This document shows, piece after piece, positions 10,111-19,626 of a DNA stretch of 64,000 nucleotides (the stretch's first letter is position 1; every line of letters starts with the position of its first letter). Source of the DNA: Agapetus fuscipes (taxonomy: Eukaryota > Arthropoda > Insecta > Trichoptera > Glossosomatidae); the NCBI GenBank assembly GCA_951799405.1, contig OX637344.1:16678001-16742000 (forward strand), written 5' to 3'. Below the pieces are notes generated by a model. That model was given only the letters and a program-made list of their open reading frames with translations, had not been told where the DNA came from and did not search any database. Made by a program: the position numbers and the translations under genes.

Positions 10111-10512
10111 ACACATGGAAATGCAACTGTAAAGTTCTTTGTTCTCTTTCTTACTAAGGACAATTTTCGTAAGTAAGTTGAAACAGATCTATCTATAATC
10201 TATAATCTAAGTTGCAAGGATATATTCATTTAAAGCTCTCAGATGTAAGCCCACAAACCAACAAGTGTAGTTCGCGCTTACAAATGCTGAATGCGTACTT
10301 ACAAATAAAATCCAAACCTCAAATGAACATAAGCCCCACAACTTTTGCCGACCTTCCCTGAAACAGGGGTAACATTGGCAAAGTGAACCATTTTTTACAG
10401 TATGGGTGGTCAGCCTCAAACCAACCTACAACACATGGAAATGCAACTGTGAAGTTCTTTGTTCTCTTTCTTACTAAGGACAATTTTCGTAAGTAAGTTG
10501 AAACAGATCTAT
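10111..10512 (-). mobile_element. LN 3' UTR insertion flanked by an 82-bp duplication
   Basis: LN sequence at 10193-10430 lies between two copies of one 82-bp sequence (10111-10192 and 10431-10512), which differ at one base near their 21st position. A diverged uninserted relative is at 17668-17750 (D4). The flank is therefore a very long target-site duplication or a local duplication. Confidence 0.85.
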
Positions 10513-10572
10513 AATTTCATAAAAACAGTTTCTAGCCCACATATAACATAAGTCAATGCTCTCTCGAAAGAA

Positions 10573-10730
10573 TACGGACGTATACAAGTGGAGAGAGGAA
10601 TTGTATATACGAGAATCGGCGAGAAAAAATCTTAACAATAATGGAGAGAAGAATTATATACTTACTGAAAATTGGAGAGAAAATGTGTGTGCAAGATCGG
10701 GAAGAAAAGTTGTACACAAAAAAGAATACA
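10573..10730 (+). repeat. 27-bp minisatellite, first block
   Basis: Five or so degenerate 27-bp units built on AAGTGGAGAGAGAATTATAT. In one frame they read as 9-residue units such as WREELYIRE, GEKNYILTE and NWRENVCAR. The same unit recurs at 11535-12020. Confidence 0.7.
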
Positions 10731-10817
10731 GATTAAATGTGGAAGATAAAAGAGGACAGAAAAGACTGAGAAAATTATGGCTGGATCAGATTGGTGATAT
10801 TCTTAAAGAGTGGGATT
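10730..10817 (+). pseudogene. LN/LB-type LINE tail fragment
   Basis: Reads KRGQKRLRKLWLDQIGDIL followed by KEWDLKS, the conserved GRPRK-W-DQI-EW block of these LINEs. Continuous in frame with the minisatellite upstream and cut by LN 3' UTR downstream. Confidence 0.65.
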
Positions 10818-10896
10818 TAAAAAGCTATAATCTAACTTGCAAAGATGTATTTACATTCAAAGCTCATATCAAATGCATGCCCGCAAACAAACACAT
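10818..10896 (-). mobile_element. LN 3' UTR, left part, split by FB1
   Basis: Tail to ACAAACACATGT, then interrupted by the foldback. It resumes at 11198 with the same ACAAACACATGT, giving a ~12-bp target duplication. Confidence 0.75.
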
Positions 10897-11197
10897 GTTT
10901 AATTTTATAATTTTTTGATTAATTAAAAACACTGTTTATTTTCACGGATAAATTTATTCAATAAGATTAAATTCTTTAAACAAATTACTAACGTTTTCGA
11001 CCTAGAAGGTCATCATCAGGTATAAATATTATTAAATATTCTAGGTCGAAAACGTTAGTAATTTGTTAAAAGAATTTAATCTTATTGAATAAATTTATCC
11101 GTGAAAATAAACAGTGTTTTTAATTAATCAAAAAATTATAAAATTAAACAATATGAATTTTCACAGTGTTAATACACAAACAATACAAAATATACAA
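10897..11197. mobile_element. FB1 foldback (Penelope-like, inferred)
   Basis: Two 111-bp near-perfect inverted arms (10897-11007 and 11039-11149) around a 31-bp loop, plus a ~45-bp extension. On the minus strand 11020-10990 reads CCTGATGATGACC, loop TTCTA, GGTCGAAAACGTT: a small stem-loop between CTGATGA and GAAA. Related sequence forms 45500-45925. Inverted terminal units with this box are a feature I associate with Penelope-like elements. The assignment is inference. Confidence 0.7.
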
Positions 11198-11375
11198 ACA
11201 CATGTAATTTTGCGCTAAAAGATGCTGAATATGTACTTACTTAGAAATAAACATCCAAACCTCAAATGAACATAAGCCCTGCAACTTTTGCGCGACCTTC
11301 GCAAAGTGAAACATTTTCCACAGCATGGGTGGTCAGCCACATACCAACCTATAAGTCAAGAAACATACATAACAA
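11198..11375 (-). mobile_element. LN 3' UTR, right part
   Basis: Continues from 10896 with AACCTCAAATGAACATAAGC through TATAAGTCAAGAAACATA. A short deletion is present in the CCTTCCCTGAAACAGG block. Confidence 0.75.
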
Positions 11376-11534
11376 GTTTAATTTTTTTAAATCACAAATA
11401 ATTATAATATGTGTGTATAAACTTCAAAACAAAATAATACAGAATACAAAATTCTAATTTACAAACCCTAGTCTTTCTATTTTCTAATTTAATTTAGAAT
11501 TCTAAAAAATAGTTATACATGTAGAAAAAACAAT

Positions 11535-12020
11535 TAATCATACAAAAGTGGAGAGATAGCTTATATCTAATTACGAACAAATGAGAACAATAAGATACAC
11601 ATATTAAAATGAAATGAGAAAAAATATAAACAAGAGACGGGAAAGGCGGGAGAGACAGGAAAAAAAAGAAAAATGAATAATTTATTTTAATTTCTACAAA
11701 TTGGAAGTTACTATACATTGAGAAGGAAAAATTAATCCCACAAAAGTGGAGAGAAAACTTATATCTATAAAAGTAGGGAGAACAATTATATGTATTAAAA
11801 TGGAATGAGAAAAAACTTCTACAAGAGAGGAGAGACAGGAAAAAAAGAGTTTTTTATTTTCATTTTTAAAAATTGGAATTTATTAAACATTAAGAAGGAA
11901 CAAGTTATCCTAAAAAAGTGGGGAGAAAACTTATATCTTCAAAAGAAGGGAGAACAATTATACATATTAAAATGGAATGAGAAAAAAACATCTACAAGAG
12001 AGGAGAGACAGGGAAAAAAA
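11535..12020 (+). repeat. 27-bp minisatellite, higher-order blocks
   Basis: Three blocks of about four 27-bp units each (from about 11543, 11740 and 11910), separated by ~70-bp AT-rich spacers. In the last block the units translate as KWGENLYLQ, KKGEQLYIL, KWNEKKTST and REERQGKKE, keeping a 9-residue period. Block spacing is roughly 170-200 bp. Confidence 0.75.
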
Positions 12021-12288
12021 GAAAAATGAGTAATTGACGTATCTCACATTCCAGACATTCCCTTCTCTCCTGTCTTTCTCTGTATAAATATCTCTCCCTT
12101 CTTTCCTGTCTTCCTCTGTATAAATATGTCTTGCTGTTCATCTTGATTAATTTTTATTCTACTGGGAGCTGTCGTCTCCCCGTTTTTCTCGCCTCACTGA
12201 GAACACGTTTCTCCCATTTTTTCCATTCAAAGATTTTCGTCAAATTTTAATGCGATGTCATTCATGTATTTGATTACCACTCATATTT
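12021..12288. other. Pyrimidine-rich spacer
   Basis: Two copies of CTGTCTTNCTCTGTATAAAT (near 12070 and 12108) complement the purine-rich GAGAGACAGG of the adjacent minisatellite, so the two could fold together. No gene seen. Confidence 0.5.
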
Positions 12289-12539
12289 CAGTACCCTTAG
12301 TACAAGTTTGCAAAACTTGAGTAAAGTAAAGTTTATGGAAAGTATTACATAAAGAGTGGTTTTCCCCAAAATCTGCCGTTTTTGTTTCTTACACTTTATG
12401 GTCTTAGCAAAAGAGTTACAGTGATGAAGAAAATCATGTTCAAACAAACAAAAACGGCAGATTTTGGGGAAAACCACTCTTTAATACTTTCCGTGAACTT
12501 TGCTTTACTCAAGTTTTGCAGCTCGTACTCAGGGTACTG
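12289..12539. mobile_element. PAL palindromic element, copy 1
   Basis: Termini CAGTACCCTTAGTAC and its complement, with arms of roughly 95-100 bp around a central spacer containing TTATGGTCTTAGCAAAAGAG. Copy 2 is at 48868-49111. MITE-like, non-coding. Confidence 0.8.
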
Positions 12540-12544
12540 TAATC

Positions 12545-12865
12545 TGTAATCTAAGTCGCTGATAAGCTAAAATCTAAGTTGCAAGGATATCTAATCTAAT
12601 CTAATCTAAGCTGCAAGGATATATATCATTTAAGATTTATATGAAATGCATTCCCACAAGCACACATGTATAATTTCGCGCTAACACATAACGCATGTAG
12701 TCCTACAGTATAAAAACCCGAATCTCAAATGAACATACACCCGGCCACTCCTGCCGACCTTTCCTGAAACAGGGGTGACATTGGTAAAGTGAACCATTTT
12801 CTACAGCATAGGTGGTCAGCCGCATACCAAACTATAAGTCAAGGAACATACACAACAAATTGCAT
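12545..12865 (-). mobile_element. LN 3' UTR copy with repeated tail
   Basis: Full-length antisense UTR. The 3' tail at the left holds TCTAATCTAATC and an extra partial tail unit (TAATCTAAGTTGCAAGGATA) at 12568, so two tail ends lie side by side. Confidence 0.85.
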
Positions 12866-13154
12866 TTTTTTTTTAACTTTTTACCGTCGATATATATTAA
12901 CAACTCGAGATTTCCCTACCTACCAAGTAAAAACAGTAATGAATCACAGCTTTAATGTACTGCTCCGGTTGCATTAACAGATGAAAGCTTGAAATAGCCC
13001 GGACTGCAGCTTTGTGTCGTGTGGAAGCTCCAGGGACTGAAGGCAATGTATGGCTGCTCAAGCAAACTTACTTATTTAAAAATTCCCTGTGTGCCATAAT
13101 TGCTTTAACTATAACAATGGTAGCTTTTTCGTTATTCTGCTAGGTGTGGCAAAC

Positions 13155-13198
13155 ACGCAACGCAAACGCAACTAAGCTACACATACAGCGTAACTTTT
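13155..13198 (-). mobile_element. SINE1 3' end fragment
   Basis: CGCAACTAAGCTACACATAC is the complement of the SINE1 terminus. Confidence 0.65.
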
Positions 13199-13200
13199 TT

Positions 13201-13588
13201 TTAAAGGAATCCAATGCGAGAGGTTACCCAATTCTTGAAAGTCTTGGGGTCTATGTCACCCTGGAAGTGTGCCACAGAGGTGTTGCTTCTGTCTTGAGGC
13301 GTTGCAAGGAAGTGGCGATTGATGTTGGTTTTGAATAAAACTGGATTAAATTGAGAAGGAAACACATATACTGGTAGATCATTCCATAAATGGGCAGTTT
13401 GACAAAGGAATGAGTCATGAAATCGACAAGTTCTCATAGTTTTGAGATCGACTGAAAAGGGATGAATGAGAGTCGTACTACGAGTTTCCCTTTCTGAAAT
13501 GCGAAGGGGAAGGGATAAATGAATGGAGCTCATTAGAACAAGCTCCGTGGTAATATCGGTGAAAAAGACTGAGCATTCCAACTTTTCT
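13201..13588 (-). pseudogene. LF LINE C-terminal remnant (jockey/R1-like)
   Basis: Open on the minus strand with TTLIHPFSVDLKTMRTCRF, then SFLCQTAHLWNDLPVYVFP and FKTNINRHFL. That pattern (HP...RT...F, WN-LP-VFP, FK--NRHL) closes many insect non-LTR polymerases. Only the last ~120 residues survive. It runs in frame into the neighbouring SINE1, making an apparent 172-residue protein that is a chimera and not a gene. A shorter piece is at 34345-34440. Confidence 0.7.
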
Positions 13589-13867
13589 GCGTTATACCCG
13601 AAGGGGTCGCATGTGGCAATTCGGGACCTATTTATTTTTACGGGTAAGGGGTCCGGCCTCACACCAACCACTTCAGTTGAAGTGGGGGTTTCCCAGCTCC
13701 CGAGAGGGCTGATTCTCATTTCTGGTGAAGGCTGAGTAAACCTTGCCGGTTTTTAGGTTTGAAATAAACACCGAAACGGGAAATCATTTCTGACACCTTC
13801 GGTGAGGGTCAACCCTTTGCTCTCAGCATAGAATGCAAGCATTCTACCAACTGAGCTTTCGACCGGA
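13589..13867 (-). mobile_element. SINE1 copy
   Basis: Contains the reverse of the tRNA-like head (CTACCAACTGAGCT near 13846, the A-box region). The body has CCAACCACTTCAGTTGAAGTG, broken here as CACTTCAGTTGAAGTGGGGG. The B-box region is disrupted. Confidence 0.85.
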
Positions 13868-14070
13868 CTTTTTGCGAGCTTCTTCGTCGCTACAAAGCGC
13901 CGATTCTCAAGCAAGATTCAGTTGCTGTCGATAAACCTTTAGTGATCGGTCTCTAGTAAAGGTTTATGAATTTTTCAGCCCAACAAAGAGCATATTTGAA
14001 AATATAAATGGTATATTTGTCCGCTGGGATTCGAATCCACAACCTTTCATTTACTAGTCCAAAGTGTTAC
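13868..14070 (-). mobile_element. SINE2 copy, partly degraded
   Basis: Holds the SINE2 marks TCGTCGCTACAAAGCGCC, AAGGTTTATGAATTTTTCA and the B-box complement GGGATTCGAATCC. It lies head to tail between two SINE1 pieces. Confidence 0.8.
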
Positions 14071-14072
14071 CA

Positions 14073-14145
14073 CATGCGATCCCTTCGGGGATAACGCAGG
14101 CAAGGAGGTACACTATATGTGTAGCTTAGTTGCGTTGTGTTTTTG
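14073..14145 (+). mobile_element. SINE1 3' end fused to SINE2
   Basis: CCCTTCGGGGATAACGC plus TACACTATATGTGTAGC, the two terminal hairpins of SINE1, start exactly where the SINE2 head is cut. Confidence 0.75.
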
Positions 14146-14424
14146 CCCCAATGAAACGACTTATTCTTCATCTGTTATTTGTGACTGGAGGCTAATAATA
14201 GAACACAGCAGATGGATTATGAATATAATAGAACGGGGCAGAACGGAGAATAACGCGGCGGGATCCATAGTTAATACATACATAAGTCATGAGGAGAGAT
14301 GTCATTGTCAAGAGCGGTGATGTGGGTCACCAGCCACAGCCACTATACTACACACACAATACACATTATAATATTATACCTACACCAAATAGAAACAAAT
14401 AGACACAACTCCAAATATTATAAA

Positions 14425-14721
14425 TCAATATGAGTCTGGAGGAAATGAAAGAAGTATGTAAACACAGAAAGAAATTGCGGTCGATGTTTTCTGTTTTAAT
14501 TTTGAACTCCATACATATTATTAGGTATATTTTATTGATTTAAAAAAAATATATGATGTGTCGTGGTTGGTTGGTATGCGGCTGACCACTCATGCTGTAC
14601 AAAATGGTTCACTTTGCCAATGTCACTCTTATTTCAGGGAAGGTCGGCAAGAGTTGCAGGGCTTATGCTCATTTCAGATAGGGTTTTTATATTGTAGGTC
14701 CACATACGGCATGTGTGAGCG
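14425..14721 (+). mobile_element. LN LINE 3' end, ORF remnant plus UTR
   Basis: Starts with the reading-frame end MSLEEMKEVCKHRKKLRSM (14430-14488), then ~80 bp, then the UTR from GGTTGGTATGCGGCTGACCA. Cut at GAGCGCGAAAT by SINE2. Confidence 0.8.
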
Positions 14722-14862
14722 CGAAATTCACCAAAGATTCATCCAACCTTACAGCAACTAGGTCTTGTTTGAGAATTGGTTCTTTCAACAGCGACGATCA
14801 AGCTCTCAGAGGGCTCTTGAGGTGTGATGCACAAAAAAACAGTGCTCACCGAATAAATCCGA
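14722..14862 (+). mobile_element. SINE2 3' part, LE-type tail
   Basis: From ACCAAAGATTCATCCAACC to the tail GAGGGCTCTTGAGGTGTGAT, which is the LE LINE 3' end (compare 54940-55015). Confidence 0.8.
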
Positions 14863-14930
14863 AAAATATATTTACAATAATCAATAATCAATATCAACAT
14901 TTCAGATAGATTTTATGGTAAGCATTCAAT

Positions 14931-14950
14931 TTATATATATATATATATAT
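14931..14950. repeat. (TA)n microsatellite
   Basis: About ten TA repeats at the 3' side of the following SINE2. Confidence 0.85.
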
Positions 14951-15275
14951 TTTTTTAAGAAATCCTGTGCGGGAGACTCCCTAGATTCTTAAGACTCTAG
15001 GTGTCTATGACACTTGTTGTAGTGCCGCAGAGGTGTACGAGCTTGGTCGTCGCTACAAAGCGCCAATACTCAAGCAAGACCCAATTGCTGTAAGGCTGGA
15101 TGCACCTTTGGTGACGGGTCATTGGTAAAGGTTTATGAATTTTTCAACTCAGCGAAGAGCATATTCGAAATATAAATGGTATATTTTTGTGCTTCGCCAG
15201 GATCCGAATCCACAACCTTCCATTTATGAGTCTGAAGTGTTGCCACTACGGACTACGGACAGGGCCAAGATTGAG
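14951..15275 (-). mobile_element. SINE2 copy, near full length
   Basis: Minus-strand order: tRNA-like head with B-box remnant (15200-15270), then the AAATATACCATTTATA region, a GACCGGTCA-like block, GGCGCTTTGTAGCGACGACC, and a tail CTAGGGAGTCTCCCGCACAG. This tail differs from the LE-type tail, so it is a second 3' variant. Confidence 0.85.
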
Positions 15276-15654
15276 ATATTTTTTTCATGATGAAAAATGT
15301 ATCAATATTCGAGTTAGCAATTTTAGGTGCTACTTCAAAAATTACGAACCATGTAATAAATCACAAAACGACGTACTCGCGCCTAAAAACGTCACATTGC
15401 AGCCGCATGCGAAAATAACCCTAAAAATGTCCCGCAAACCATGTGGCGTAAGGCCCAAAATTGCTTGAAAACTTTGCTTTACAAATAGTTAAATTGTCTT
15501 GTAAACCAAGTTTAGAATTAAACAAAAGTGTATGGAAACTGAAGCAGCGACTCTTGAGAGCGTTTTATTTATGGTGTATTTTTTGGGAAATTTTGCACTT
15601 GAGTTGTGGTACTTGGGACACATTGTTATGAATCAATGTACCGAGCCAATCAAA
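15276..15654. other. Unassigned stretch
   Basis: No shared repeat or convincing frame. The 93-residue frame at 15187-15468 begins inside SINE2. Confidence 0.5.
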
Positions 15655-16085
15655 CTGTCCATACCGAAGGTTAAAAAGAAGTAGGGCGTAAGCGACGTTT
15701 TGATCAAAAATGAGTTATGAATGTTATCCTACTTAAAATTTTCCGCTCTTTCTAATGCCCTAACTCCCATGGCTCTACGATGATTTTTTTTGTTGTTTAT
15801 GCCCAAGCAAACAACTACGTTTTTGAAGTATGGTTTTGGTGTAACCGACAAGATTTTGGTCTTTTTTGTCCTAAAGGCGCTTGTGATATAAGAAATTGTT
15901 TAACCACATTAATAGGAATGCCAATAAATGCCTTTATTTTTTTTAAATTTTAGAGCTGTTTTGGTATGATAAAAAATTCAAAAGTTCTGGCATTTTTTTG
16001 CAATCTCAAAGATTAAACTGCTCTCCTGAACAATATAGTTTTTGTGGCTTATACCCTACTTCCTTTTAACCATCGATATGCTCTG
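15655..16085. mobile_element. M1 terminal-inverted-repeat element, copy 1
   Basis: The ends carry GGTTAAAAAGAAGTAGGGCG (15669) and its near-complement closing at 16071. About 400 bp, no protein, so MITE-like. A second copy in the opposite orientation is at 55471-56030. Target duplication not resolved. Confidence 0.75.
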
Positions 16086-16149
16086 GGACAGACTCAAACA
16101 GACAAAGAACTCTGCACAATTTTTATGTCCTAGTAGGTTCATGCGGAAA

Positions 16150-16475
16150 ATCATTGTTCTGTTATGATTTTAGTTGGGTTCTTTTAATCAAACTGCAATT
16201 TATTTTTCAACAATGTTTCAATCGACTCTGGTCTCTCACACAATTGCGGTCCAAATATAAAGCGTCTAAACGGACGTCTCTCACATATTCTAGACCCTTT
16301 TATAGTAAACCTCTCCACACACCTCTATATTGTCTCATACTATTCTAGTTTAACATACTAAAAATTAAGTGCCTGGGCACATGCATACATCTAAACTCAC
16401 AGTTGACTATACTAGAGGCGGACACACACACAAAGCAAGCCACGCAATCAGGCGCATACGTTCGTAACAATATTT
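16150..16475. repeat. D1 dispersed repeat, copy 1
   Basis: Shares CACACAATTGCGGTCCAAAT, GTGCCTGGGCACAT and a CACACACA run with 32895-33260 and, in part, 52375-52510. It ends where the 56-bp minisatellite begins. Confidence 0.75.
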
Positions 16476-16479
16476 TTTT

Positions 16480-17240
16480 ACCAAGGCAGTGCCTTGTTAT
16501 AAAATTAGCCATTTGTCTCTGCTGGCCACCATCATCTTGTAAAGGCAGTGCCTTTTTGTGACAGCCAATCGTTTCTATTACTCGCCATCCTTTTGTAAAG
16601 GCAGTGCCTCATTGTGCTTGCAATTTGTATCTACTAGTCGCCATCCTCTTGTAAAGGCAGTGTCTCATTGTGCTTGCAATTTGTCTCTACTGGTCGCCAT
16701 CCTTTTATAAAGGCAGTTCTTTATTGTGCTAAATATTTTTCTCTGCTGGTCGACATGCTCTTGTGAAGGCAGTTCCTTGTTGTGCTTGCCATTTGTCTCT
16801 ACTGATCGCAATCCTCTTGTAAAGGCAGTGCCTCATTGTGCTTGCAATTTGTCTCTACTGATCGCCATCCTCTTGTAAAGGCAGTGCCTCATTGTGCTTG
16901 CAATTTGTCGCTACTGGTCGCCATCCTCTTGTAAAGGCAGTGCCTCATTGTGCTTGCAATTTGTCGCTACTGGTCGCCATCCTCTTGTAAAGGCAGTGCC
17001 TTATTGTGCTTGCAATTTGTATCTACTAGTCACCATCCTCTTGTAAAGATAGTTACTTGTTTTGTAAGCAATTTGTCTCTACTGGTCGCCATCCTTTTAT
17101 AAAGACAGTGCCTTGTTGTGCTGGAAATTTGTCTCTACAGGTCGCCATCTTCTTTTAAAGGCATAATCTTGTACAGTGCCTATCATGCTCTCTATTATTA
17201 TCGCCATACTCTTGTAAAGGCAGTGCCTCATTGTGCCAGC
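16480..17240. repeat. 56-bp minisatellite, about 13 units
   Basis: Unit contains TTGTAAAGGCAGTGCCTCAT and TTGCAATTTGTCTCTACTGG. Successive AAAGGCAGTG blocks at 16821, 16877, 16933 and 16989 are exactly 56 bp apart. Central units are nearly identical and the edges diverge. Confidence 0.9.
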
Positions 17241-17487
17241 ACTCACAGGATGACACATGACGTCATATGAAACACTCGTACCTCTCTGCACGAATAAACG
17301 GTCCAAGATAGTAACGTTGTACGTGCGTTCGAACTGATGCTCGTTTAAACGTCACTCGACAAATTTAGTATTGTGCCTCTTCCACACATCTTAACCGGTC
17401 ATTGTGTCGATTATTGTAACGGTCATGGCCTTGAAAACGGACGCCAAATGTGCACTGTCAACACTTATAATATTTTAACAAATACTA
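17241..17487. other. Unassigned spacer
   Basis: No repeat or gene seen. Confidence 0.5.
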
Positions 17488-17556
17488 GACCAGCTAACAC
17501 TACGGATGGGTAGGTAATCGAAAAGTTGTGGGTTCGATTCCCATCTGAGCACAAAT
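17488..17556 (+). mobile_element. SINE2 head fragment
   Basis: GTTGTGGGTTCGATTCCC (B box), followed by GAGCACAAA, as in other SINE2 heads. The A-box side is diverged. Confidence 0.65.
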
Positions 17557-17639
17557 AAGAAACAAATGAGTAATTATCTGAAAACATTCCTGTATGTAAA
17601 ACTTAATGTCTTTATAAATTAGAAACTATTTAGATACAT

Positions 17640-17755
17640 TTTTACATTCGCCGAAGATTTTTTGTACACATGGAAATGCAACTGTGAAGTACTTCGTTCT
17701 CTTTCTTACTAATGACCATTTTCGTAAGTAGGTTGAAACAGATATATAATATTTT
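17640..17755. repeat. D4 dispersed repeat
   Basis: Matches the 82-bp sequence duplicated at 10111-10192 and 10431-10512 (GGAAATGCAACTGTGAAGTA, TTTCTTACTAATGACC). Diverged relatives lie at 18470-18560 and 29300-29409. Confidence 0.7.
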
Positions 17756-17815
17756 AAATTATGATTACGGTCGTTAGACATTTTATAAAATGAAATAATG
17801 GATTTTAATGACCGT

Positions 17816-18083
17816 GCAAAAGAGAAGAACGATTTATCTACGTTTCGTCAGAGTCATATCCGACGTCCTCAGGAGGCGTGTGTCTTCTACAAAGAAGAAC
17901 CACGAACTGTTGAGTTATTGTTGTTTGATTAATAAATGGTTAATTAATGTACCTACAACCTTCGAACTCGATCAAAAACAATAACTCAATAGTTTGTGGT
18001 TCTTCTTTGTAGAAGACACACGCCTCTTGAGGACGTCGGATATGACTCCGACAAAACGTAGAGAAATCGTTCTTCTCTTTTGC
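17816..18083. mobile_element. FB2 foldback
   Basis: Arms 17816-17931 and 17969-18083 are inverted copies around a ~37-bp loop. Both arms carry a box: CTGAGGACGTCGG...CTGACGAAACGT on the minus strand (17872-17841) and TTGAGGACGTCGG...CCGACAAAACGT on the plus strand (18027-18058). No coding frame. Confidence 0.8.
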
Positions 18084-18086
18084 AAC

Positions 18087-18436
18087 GCAACTAAAAAAAA
18101 AAAAAAAACGCAACTAAGCTACACATATAGTGTAACTTCTTGCCACGTTATCCCCGAAGGGGTCGCATGTGGCGAGTTGAACCTATTTATTTTTACAGGT
18201 AAGGGGGCCGGCATTACGCCAACCACTTCAGTTGAAGTGGGGGTTTTCCCAGCTCCCGAGGGGGCTGGTACTCATTTCTTGTGAAGGCTGAGTTAGCCTT
18301 GCCGGTAATTTTATTATGGGGTTTGAAATAAACACCGAAATAGGAAATCATTTCTGACACCCTCCTCGGTGGGATTCGAACCCGAGCTCACGGGGTAGAA
18401 TGCGAGCACTCTACCAACTGAGCTATCGACCGGACA
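18087..18436 (-). mobile_element. SINE1 copy, full length
   Basis: Minus strand: CGATAGCTCAGTTGGTAGAG (A box), CGGGTTCGAATCCC (B box), body, then CCCCTTCGGGGATAACG, TGTAGCTTAGTTGCG and a T-run (the A-run at 18093-18108). The tail abuts FB2. Confidence 0.9.
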
Positions 18437-18564
18437 TCGACACCGGACATTTGCACGGTCAGTAAAATCCGTTTTTTCATTTTATAAGATATATAATATA
18501 TTGTCTATTTTTGTTAAAATAATTTCTTGTTCACAGATATCAAAAGTCAATGAGTGTGACGTTT

Positions 18565-18755
18565 CCCCGCTGTGTTTGAATCACATCGGTGAAGTTTAGA
18601 ATGGAATATACAAAGCGAATGCAAAAGAAGGAAATGTATGAAAAAGTTTTTGGATATGAATGAACTGAAATAGGTGTGCAAGGATTGGCAAGGATATAAA
18701 AAAAATAAAGGCAAACCCCTCCGGAATGGCGACAGAGTTACAGTTACTGAAAACT
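18565..18755 (+). pseudogene. LA LINE 3' end remnant
   Basis: Degraded tail of the LA frame (RMQKKEMYEKVFGYE, with shifts), then CGGAATGGCGACAGAGTTAC and AGTTAC, the LA 3' terminus. Confidence 0.7.
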
Positions 18756-18760
18756 GTAGT

Positions 18761-19122
18761 CCCATAGAAGTGTGACGTTTTCCCGCTGAGAAGTTTGTGC
18801 CGAGTCAATTGTCGCATAACAAAACACAATATGTTGGCTGCAACACGTTGGTCGAATGTGTAGCGTTCTCATTCTGACATTGCATGACTAAACTAATCAC
18901 CATTTTGTGACAGTTAAGTTGTTTTTTTTTTCATTTCAATGGAATCATATATACAGAGTGGCGTCCCACATAGTATCAGTAATTATAAAGTATCAGATAC
19001 TCTGCGGTACAGGTAGGTATTCTCCACCAGTGACAGCTGTCAATTAGGTATTGTCTGGTTGTGTTCCAAATATAGATTTTTTTTAACATAATGAGAACTA
19101 GCCGTGCGTAGAGAAAAATACA
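18761..19122. other. Unassigned stretch
   Basis: TGTGACGTTTTCCCGCTG near 18770 repeats a phrase at 18555. Nothing else recognised. Confidence 0.5.
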
Positions 19123-19612
19123 ACTGACATTTCAATAGAGATATCCAGAGTCATAATAAAATGAGAGATTGTATGAAGAAGGTTACGACTCTGAACGTTA
19201 TGACTCTGGATGAAATTAAAGAAGTATGTAAAGACAGAGAGAAATGGCGGTTGATCTGTGTTATTGGCGACTAGGACTAGGGTTTTTTAAAAAAGAATTT
19301 TGTATTTGTTATTAATGTTTATAATGATTTAATTTGCTAATTTAAAAAATGTAATTTGTATTGTATGTTCCTTGACTTATAGGTTGATAAGTGGCTGACC
19401 ACCCATACTGTACTTTACCAATGTCACTCCTTTTTCAGGGAAGGACGGCAAAAGTTGCAGGGTGTATGCCCATTTAAGATATGGTTTTTATGATGTAGGT
19501 TCACATGCGGCATGTTTAAGTGCGAACTTATACGTGTATGCTTGTGAAAGTTCGTATAATGTGAATCCTAATGTTACATATATTTGCAACTTAGATTACA
19601 TTAGACATAGGT
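19123..19612 (+). mobile_element. LN LINE 3' end, ORF tail plus complete UTR
   Basis: Begins within IQSHNKMRDCMKKVTTL and reaches DREKWRLICVIGD then a TAG stop (19271). The UTR runs to CAACTTAGATTACATTAG. It shows how the common UTR repeat joins the LINE frame. An internal duplication of GTTATGACTCTGGATG-like sequence is present. Confidence 0.85.
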
Positions 19613-19626
19613 CATAGTGAAGAATA

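Noticed and set aside
10990..11020. A true hammerhead ribozyme in FB1
   Set aside because: Stem II and GAAA are present but an extra base follows CTGATGA, and I could not find the paired stem I and cleavage site. Kept only as a hammerhead-like box.
13201..13719. 172-residue protein on the minus strand
   Set aside because: Its N-terminal third is SINE1 and the rest a LINE C-terminus. A fusion created by adjacent insertions.
16480..17240. CRISPR-like array
   Set aside because: The 56-bp units are contiguous and similar along their whole length, with no unique spacers. A eukaryotic minisatellite.
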